DNA of 64,000 nucleotides, taken from NCBI GenBank assembly GCA_037176705.1, contig CM073889.1:99775890-99839889 (forward strand), given 5' to 3'. The notes under the pieces are model-generated. The model searched no databases and was not told where the DNA came from. It saw only the letters and a list, made by a program, of their open reading frames with translations. This stretch comes from Molossus alvarezi. Its lineage: Eukaryota; Chordata; Mammalia; Chiroptera; Molossidae. Below, one piece after another: positions 58,225 through 64,000 of the stretch (the stretch's first letter is position 1; each line of letters begins with the position of its first letter). A program made the translations under genes and the position numbers.

Positions 58225-59300
58225 CATACTTCACAAATTTCAGTGTTCTTCATCCCCTGCTACCTAGTATTTCCTTTCAACCTGAAGAACTTCCTCAAGC
58301 ATCTTTTCTAGATTGGGTCTGCTTGCAACAAATTCTGTTTTTGTTTATCTTAAAATGTCTTTATTCCACATTCATTTTTGAGGTATATTTTTGCAGGATA
58401 TAGAATTCTATATTGATAGATTTGTTTTCCTTTCATCACTACAAGTATTAACTCATTGTCTACTTTTTACTTTTATTTTTTGCTTTAGTTGTTTAATGAA
58501 GAGTCAGCCATCATTTTCACTTTAGTGCTCCTATATGTAATGTCTTTTTTCTTTTGCTATTTTAAATGATTTTATCTTTGGTATATCTGCTGGTTTAGCA
58601 GTTTAACAATGTGTACTTAGTACTGGTTTTCTCTGTATTTATCCTGCTTAGAATTCACTGATATTCCTGGATTTGTGAGTTGCTGTTTTTGAGAAAAATT
58701 TAAAAATTTGGCTAATATTTCTTCAAATATTTTTCTGTCCAATTCTCTTTTCCTTCTGGAATTCCAATTACATGCAAGTCACACATTTTTGATACAGGTA
58801 ATTGAGACTCTATTATTATTTTTTCAATATCTTTTCCTCTAGGTGCTTTGTTTAGATGATGACTTGTCTTCAAGTTCACTGATTCATTCTTTGCTTGTAT
58901 CCAATCCTTTGACTTTTTTATTGTATATATTGTGTAATTCAGTTCTAGGGTCCTCTTTTGATTCTTTTCTTACAGACTCCATATTTCTCCTGAAATTTTT
59001 TATATCTTTGCCAATTAATCCATTATTCGTGTTGATTCTTCAAAAGACTTCCCAAGCAAATTTATTTTAGAGTGACTGTCTGCTGATTCTAACATATATG
59101 TTACCTGAGTCTGCTTCTGTTGACGAATTGTTTTCCTTTGACTATGGGTCATATCTTCCTGTTTTTTTGAATTCCTTGTAATTTTGTTGAAGATTATGGA
59201 TGATTTCTTATATAGACTCTGGATTCTGTGATCTTCCTCTGAAGAGTATTGTGTGTTGCTCTAACAAGCTGTTTAATTACTGGCAGATCCCCTTAATTCT
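58225..59300 (-). mobile_element. Old L1 remnant, antisense
   Basis: 'ttgcaggatatagaattcta', 'gtgctcctatatgtaatgtc', 'ggctaatatttcttcaaata' and 'tggaattccaattacatgca' parallel the antisense L1 at 38.7-39.9 kb. All frames are broken. Confidence 0.62.
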
Positions 59301-62300
59301 GAGATGGCTTAATTTTAGGTTCTGTTATGGTGAGTCTGTTTCAGTTTTGTCCTTAGTTGTAGGGTGAATCCCTTAATGCTGTAATGTATCTTTGATCCTA
59401 AAGTGTAGGATTAAATAGAAAGTCTGAAACCAAGTACCTCTAACTTGGAAAGACTTGTGCTGCAGTGGGAAACTGAAATAAATCTCTGTGCAATTCCTTC
59501 AGCTTTCCAGCTGTTGCTTTCCTCTAGGCACCATGGAGTTTTAACCCCCACATATAAAACTAAGGAGTCAGGCAAGAATTCAAAAAGAGTTTATACACAG
59601 ATTATAGGTTCTCTGTTCTGTGACTCCTTTTTTCCTCCTCAATTTCTAGCTTCTGTAGAAGCCTCAGCCCAGTAAGACCACTACTTGCTGTTGGAGTTCT
59701 CATTGTGTATTTGCATGGGCCAGTGAGTATTCTTGGGGTGGAGGGTGGGAGGACTGTATAAGCATGGATCTCATACTGTGTGGCTCTTCTTTCAAAGGTT
59801 GAATCTCTTCCAGTATCTGTCTGTTTTAGGCCACTCTCCCATGCCTCCAGAGTTTGTAATTACTATCAGCACAAGAATTAGTCTGAGACAAGCTACTCTG
59901 TGATTATCAGAGTCTTGAAGTTCTGTCTTTTGGCTTTAGATATCCTCTATAATCTGACAACTCCCCAAATTTATATCTATAGCTCCAATCTCTCCCTGAT
60001 ACCCAGACTTTGATATCCAACAGTTTCTGGAATGTCAAATAGGCATTCAAAGTATACATGAACAGAAGTAATGTCATGATAATTTTCCTCCCCAAATTAC
60101 TCCACCTACAGTCTTCCTCATCTCAGTAAATGGTACCTCCAGTTCTCCACAGCAAGCTTTGAGACATCCTTGGCTTCTTTTTCCTCACATTTCACACCCA
60201 ATCCATCAGCAAATCCTTAAACACATATCCAGAATGAAGTAGTACATCTTAGATTTCCACAAAAATAAAATGATAAAATGGGTAGAAGTATAAATGAAAT
60301 AGACCAGCCATGAGATAATTGTGGCAGTTTAGTGATGGGTATATAGTTTGTTATTATCCTATTGTTTTTATAAATGTTTGAAATATATATATGTGTGTGT
60401 GTGTTCAAATCACTTTACACCGCTTCCATCATCGATATCATCCTGATGCAAGTCACCACCCTGGTGCAAGTCACCACCACCTCCTGCCTGGTTTATTGCA
60501 CATGGCTTCTATCCTTGACTCCATACAGATATGCCCCTCTCAGCTCAACACTCTTTAATGGCTTTCCCACTTATTTACTTAAACAAATGAAAAGCCCTTA
60601 TAATAGTCTACAAGGCTCACTGTTACCTCTCTGTGTTCATCTTACTAACTTCTCTACCCTCTTGTTCATAATTATTTTGTAGAATGTCCCCAGATTTGAG
60701 TTTTTATGGTGTTTCACCATGATTAGGTTCAGGTCTGTATTCTGGCAGAAAACCAACTCAAGCAATTGATCACTTGGTTAAGGAAATTTTTGTCATGTCT
60801 TTCCACTGTAAAGATACCATATTTCCCCTTGTAATTGATTATCAGTGCAAATATCCTTATCTCCAATTAGACTTTACCCAATGGTTTTAGTGTCCACTAA
60901 TGATCCTTACGTGACTTAGTCATTACTCTGGTAGTTAAACAATGGTGATTTTTCCACATTTATTGGTTGTAAGAAAGTGCTCTCCCTTCTCTGGGTTGGG
61001 ACTATTCTAGGGGCTAAGGTTAGTGTTGGCGTCTCTGAGTTCCGGGCAGAGACTGAAACAGTGTGAGAAGTGAACTAGCAACACTAAGAACAGAGAAAGT
61101 AGGCAGAGGAACAGGCAAGTTGGAAAAAAAGAAATGAAAGTGTTCTTTACTTACTAATATGGAATGACTCTAAGAAATAATAAGTGACAAGATTAAATTA
61201 CAGAACAGTGGATCTAGTATATTTCCATTTAACGTGGGAGATAGATAAAAGTGCTTATATAGCCATGAACTATATCTTGAAAGAATATAAAGAAAACTTG
61301 TAACATTGACAGCCTGAGGAAAAGAAAAATGTTAATGTTCATTATGTTAACACTTGTTCAATTTTATGCCGTATCAATCTATTTCCTATTGAAAAATAAA
61401 ATGAATAACAAAAGAACACTCTGGCTTCTATGTTTCTGCTTCTGTTAAGAGCAGAAACAACCTGTTGGGGGCCTGTGTGGTCACTGGCATGGCTGAGCCC
61501 GAGTGGCAGTGGGAAAGAGTATATCCTCCACATTTGAGCTCCTTCTGGTCTAGAACCTCTGTGCGTTGCTGCTGTCTCTCTACGGATATTTTTGGAGAAG
61601 AAATTGTCCCAGTAGAATCCCCTTGTCAGGCCTTTGACAATCTTCCCACTGGCCTACCCCATAGTAAAGAATTACTAAATGTGTCAAAGTCAGTGCTCCA
61701 GGGAGAATTCTTTGGAATATGTACTGTCCTCTGGCATGTTTGTGGGAGGTGGCGGGATTGAGAACCTCTGCACAGTTCTGGCAACAGGCAGTCTATCTAC
61801 TTCAGACCTTCATTAAGCATTCTAGTCTCTCTAGTTCCCCCTCCCTACCCTTCCTCTTTATTCAGTTCCCTAAAGTATATGGCAGATGTCAGTTGGTGGT
61901 TAAGGTCTATCACAGCTTTCCAGGCCAGAAGCAGACAGGGTCAGTGTGGGAGTGGGGGACATTGTCTATCCCTCCAACTTAGAAACTGAACCAGGAAGAG
62001 GTTAAGGAAACCCGCAGGGATTGTGAAGTTGACTAGCTGGTCTAGATATGAATAACACTTCACCCCATCCCCCCTTTCCAGGGGGCTAAAGATAAACCAG
62101 AACCAGAAAGACATTAAGTACTCTTGAGTCTGTGCCAGGTCTCCCAGACTCCTCTTCCCTCCAGGTCAGAGTCAAGAACAGGGCAGTGACTCCAGTCCTT
62201 TAAGAGCTTTGTTGGATGGTATCCAATGTCCAAGCCCGTCTGTCTGCAATTCTCTTTAAATCTTCTGAGGTTTCCCTATTACTAAATACTCCCCTGCCCC

Positions 62301-64000
62301 TCTCCTTGCCTGATGATTAAGTATTTAGGGAGAGGTTATTTTTTCTACCACATACCTGTTATTTGGGTAGAGATTTCTTCTTAATTCTCCAACCCAAAAG
62401 AATAAACTACCTACTTCCTTTTTGACTCATGGTCTGAGACACACTTGGATATGGAGTGGAATGGACTTGCTGCAGAAAACCTTTTAAAGAGAAGACTGGG
62501 TATAATTTAAATGCATAATAGGGTTCTACCCCATTTGCCAAAAGCCATCCTAAAGAGGGCTGCTATAGTCTGTTAAATGCTAGTAATTATATAGTGGAAA
62601 CACATACCCTTGCAGACATGAAGTCAGAGAGCTCCTGCCATCCTGGCTGCCTAGACCAATTTATCTGAGCACAGTCACAGAGGAGCCACTGGAAAATGCC
62701 CCAGCCAGGTAAACAGGGCCTGTGAAATGGCTTCTCATCCTAGAAAGAACTTACCTGACTCAGGAATACTAAGAACCAAGCAAATTCCAAATTATACACA
62801 TATGAAAATACACCAAGTGACCACCAATCATTTCCCTGTTCCAGAATCTCCTGAGTTTTCTCCTTACGCATTCCTCCCTCTTCTCTACCACAACCCTCCC
62901 CCCCATAACCCCACCTCCTCCATGCTCACATCTTCATTATGCCTCTGCTTAGGCCATGATCTCAAAGTACAGAGCTCCCACCCTCCAGGCCCATCTTAGC
63001 CACCGAATTATTCCTGCTGGGACACTGCAGCACTTTGTACCATGGACTGTGCTCTCAATCTTCTGATCCTACACTGCTTTACAATCTGAATTGCTGCATC
63101 CATGGCAGCCTCTCAAGGTCCTCCCAAATAGGGAATCTTTCTCCTACAGTACCCACAGGGCTAGGCACAGTGCTTAGAAAAACCAGCTGATTAACCAACA
63201 CATTTGATTTAGAAATGGAAATAAAATGGCCCCATGCATCAGTAAGAGCAGCCACAGATGAACCTTCATATTCTTGCACTATCTTCGACTCAGCATCATC
63301 TTCCTTGCCCATTAGTTGAGGGATGCAAAAGATGGTTTTCTTATGCTGAAACAAATGTACCTCTTTGGTTCTTTAAAGAAAGTGATGGCTAACTTAGAGG
63401 TTTTTCTGTGGAAATGAGCACTACCTTCCCCCAGTGATTGGAGTGTCATGGGATACTTATTAGGACCATACTGCAGTATCTAAAGCTTCCACTGAGACCA
63501 GTCTGACCCCAAGCCCCCAGCCTCAAATATGCAATAATGAAATTAAGAACTGGTTGCTGTCCACTTGGTTTCCAGGGACAGAGTGAGAACCATAGAGTGT
63601 GTGATGTCCCACATCAGATAGTCTACACTGCTTTGAAAGAAGTTGCCTCTGAAATCCAAAGAAATGCTTCAAGGCCCTAAACTTCTATAAGCTGGATTGG
63701 GTTGATCCCCTGCTCACATCCCAAACACACACATTGTAAGGCTTGATAAAACGTGTGATCACAAGAGAACAGGAGAGCAGTTGATCAAGATGGGACCCTG
63801 TAGAAGGAAAATAAGGTGGGGGGAGGGAGGCATTTCAAGGAAAACAACTTAAAAATTAATGAGTTCTCAGGGGGAAAAAAACAAAACAAGGCATTCATAA
63901 GAGAATCAATCAGGCTAGGTCTTCTGAGTATCCATCAGTTGAGCAAGAAACACATACTGCATGCCTGCCATGCATAAGGAAATGATGAAGTGGACACGAA
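59301..64000. other. Unassigned AT-leaning DNA
   Basis: I find no exon, RNA gene or confidently named transposon. Positions 61320-61990 have a polyadenylation-like 'aaaaataaaatgaataac' and look unlike L1, L2 or MIR; an old LTR-class element is possible but not supported. Positions 62860-62950 are C-rich. Confidence 0.4.
60383..60404 (+). repeat. (TA)n(TG)n microsatellite
   Basis: A short alternating ATAT then GTGT run, likely length-variable. Confidence 0.85.

Noticed and set aside
61320..61990. LTR retrotransposon or exon
   Set aside because: The sequence looks unlike neighbouring repeats, but no LTR ends, primer site or protein domain can be seen.

Overview
The window is non-coding mammalian nuclear DNA, almost certainly from a yangochiropteran (vesper-type) bat. 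The diagnosis rests on many tRNA-derived SINEs of the Ves type: a head beginning GCCCTGGCTGGTTTGGCTCA, a B-box such as GGTTCGATTCC, a TTTCTCTCTC pyrimidine tract, and a tail with either CTCGGGTGAGGAT or AATCAATAAAA. Common mammalian repeats fill much of the rest: L2, MIR, old L1, MaLR-type LTRs and hAT-Charlie relatives. I recognise no host exon, functional RNA gene or processed host-gene pseudogene in 64 kb, so this is an intergenic stretch or a large intron. No genus is claimed.

The centrepiece is a complete LINE-1 at 15640-21494 on the + strand. It has a GC-rich 5' UTR with a YY1-like ATGGCGGC motif 12 bases from its start. ORF1 (16460-17341, 293 aa) and ORF2 (17354-21211, 1285 aa) are both open. 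ORF2 keeps every endonuclease, reverse transcriptase and Cys-motif residue I checked. The 3' UTR has two G-rich tracts and two AATAAA signals and ends in a pure 30-base A tail. A perfect 15-bp target-site duplication flanks the element. These are marks of a very recent and possibly still mobile insertion. ORF1 and ORF2 lie in the same frame, 12 nt apart, with one TAA between them. Three 5'-truncated relatives lie at 6978-7826 (-), 31641-32155 (+) and 55426-55650 (-).

Layout. 0-5 kb: a GGAAT/GGGAT-like repeat, a CpG-retaining block at about 2.2-2.6 kb, and a MaLR LTR. 5-11.7 kb: old L1 on the minus strand cut by SINEs, a truncated young L1 and an LTR. 11.7-15.6 kb: a MER5-like element, unassigned DNA, then a CpG-rich segment with homeodomain-like sites and two CTCF-like motifs. 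15.6-21.5 kb: the intact L1. 21.5-27 kb: L2, MIR and unassigned DNA. 27-32.2 kb: old + strand L1 riddled with SINEs. 32-42 kb: LTR-like, MIR and L1 remnants, a tandem SINE pair and a C-rich repeat. 42-55 kb: mostly unassigned DNA, with two conserved-looking AT-rich blocks and two SINEs. 55-59.3 kb: a long L2, a MaLR LTR and old L1. 59.3-64 kb: nothing securely assigned.

The only genes working together are the two L1 ORFs. ORF1p coats the L1 RNA, and ORF2p nicks the target and reverse-transcribes it. The Ves SINEs, which end in A-rich tails and often have their own target duplications, are presumed to have used L1 machinery of this kind.
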